Of a stretch of 64,000 nt of DNA, positions 63,809 to 64,000 are shown piece after piece. Below the pieces are notes generated by a model, which had not been told where the DNA came from, made no database searches, and saw nothing but the letters and a program-made list of their open reading frames with translations. The DNA is from Quillaja saponaria. Taxonomy: Eukaryota > Streptophyta > Magnoliopsida > Fabales > Quillajaceae. Within the stretch, counting starts at the first letter, position 1; each line of letters opens with the position of its first letter. The stretch lies in contig CM055606.1 in assembly GCA_029379385.1 (NCBI GenBank), forward strand, positions 15,401,142-15,465,141, in the 5' to 3' direction. A program made the position numbers and the translations under genes.

Positions 63809-64000
63809 ATGGATATGAGTAGGAGAGCTGGAACTAGGAGTAGTGTGGTTGCAGGGTCGGTGTGGGAGAGCAGAATGAATGAAGTAAAAGGTGGAATTAA
63901 GGTTTTTAATGGAGAAGAAAATTCTGAGGAAGAAGGGACTATGGGGACAAGAATGAAAAGGAACCAAATTGGTGGTGGGATTGCGAGTGGGAAGAGGAAG
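63809..64000 (+). CDS. Partial gene, N-terminal 64 codons, unidentified hydrophilic protein
   Basis: An open frame starts at ATG 63809 and runs off the window end without a stop. The visible residues begin MDMSRRAGTRSSVVAGSVWE and continue SRMNEVKGGIKVFNGEENSE, then a Met/Lys/Gly-rich stretch ending IASGKRK. The phrase VWESRMxxxEVKGGIKVFN is one I recall from plant proteins of unknown function, which is why I accept the frame. It is highly charged, with no signal peptide or membrane segment in the visible part. The antisense frame over the same stretch (63776-63967) is its shadow. The product and function are not known to me. Confidence 0.6.
   Translation, partial: MDMSRRAGTRSSVVAGSVWESRMNEVKGGIKVFNGEENSEEEGTMGTRMKRNQIGGGIASGKRK

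Noticed and set aside
1..64000. CRISPR arrays, phage genes, bacterial operons, integrated virus
   Set aside because: No regular direct repeats with unique spacers, no viral polymerase or coat motifs, and all genes are spliced or plant-type.

Overview
The window looks like nuclear DNA from a eudicot plant, probably a rosid. The evidence is AT-rich intergenic DNA, genes split by short GT-AG introns, plant-only families (chloroplast FAD6 desaturase, group I WRKY factor, LRR receptor kinase, purine permease remnant) and many small transposable elements. There is no sign of an operon, CRISPR array or phage. I found no rRNA or tRNA gene, but could not run a covariance search.

Layout. 1.9-4.6 kb (-): decayed endonuclease/exonuclease/phosphatase gene. 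6.8-9.5 kb (+): proteasome assembly chaperone PSMD9 (p27/Nas2). 13.3-16.6 kb (+): DNA-3-methyladenine glycosylase I family gene with a one-base frameshift. 17.7-22.6 kb (-): WRKY32-type transcription factor with a GC-AG intron and a MITE-like insertion in another intron. 24.0-25.0 kb (+): purine permease pseudogene. 26.0-28.3 kb (-): eIF5A. 32.0-34.5 kb (-): intronless LRR receptor-like kinase of the At2g24230/At5g58150 type. 37.4-45.9 kb (-): ubiquitin-specific protease UBP23. 50.1-51.4 kb (+): intronless BTB/POZ (KCTD-like) protein with a WD40/YVTN-like region. 52.8-57.6 kb (-): plastid omega-6 desaturase FAD6. 63.8 kb to the end (+): first 64 codons of an unidentified gene cut by the window edge.

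The genes do not form one pathway. They cover proteasome assembly and deubiquitination, DNA repair, translation, transcription, receptor signalling and plastid lipid desaturation. Their order does carry information: from memory, their Arabidopsis counterparts cluster at At5g579xx-At5g581xx (PSMD9, glycosylase, UBP23, LRR kinase), At4g309xx (WRKY32, BTB, FAD6) and At2g2423x-2424x (LRR kinase, BTB). The window looks like a less fractionated version of those duplicated blocks.

Intergenic DNA holds several elements recognised by structure alone: an 855-bp element with inverted repeats of about 100 bp, a 198-bp MITE with 40-bp inverted repeats, a poly(A) retroposition scar with a 17-bp target duplication, tandem repeats with a SINE-like look, a degenerate GGTTAR hexamer array, and three long G/C homopolymer tracts inside introns. 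I did not find a convincing new biological system. The best leads are the frameshifted glycosylase, the GC-AG WRKY intron, the receptor kinase lacking the catalytic-loop Asn, and the structurally defined elements. Exon coordinates come from reading splice sites and checking that phases close; repeat boundaries are good to a few bases.
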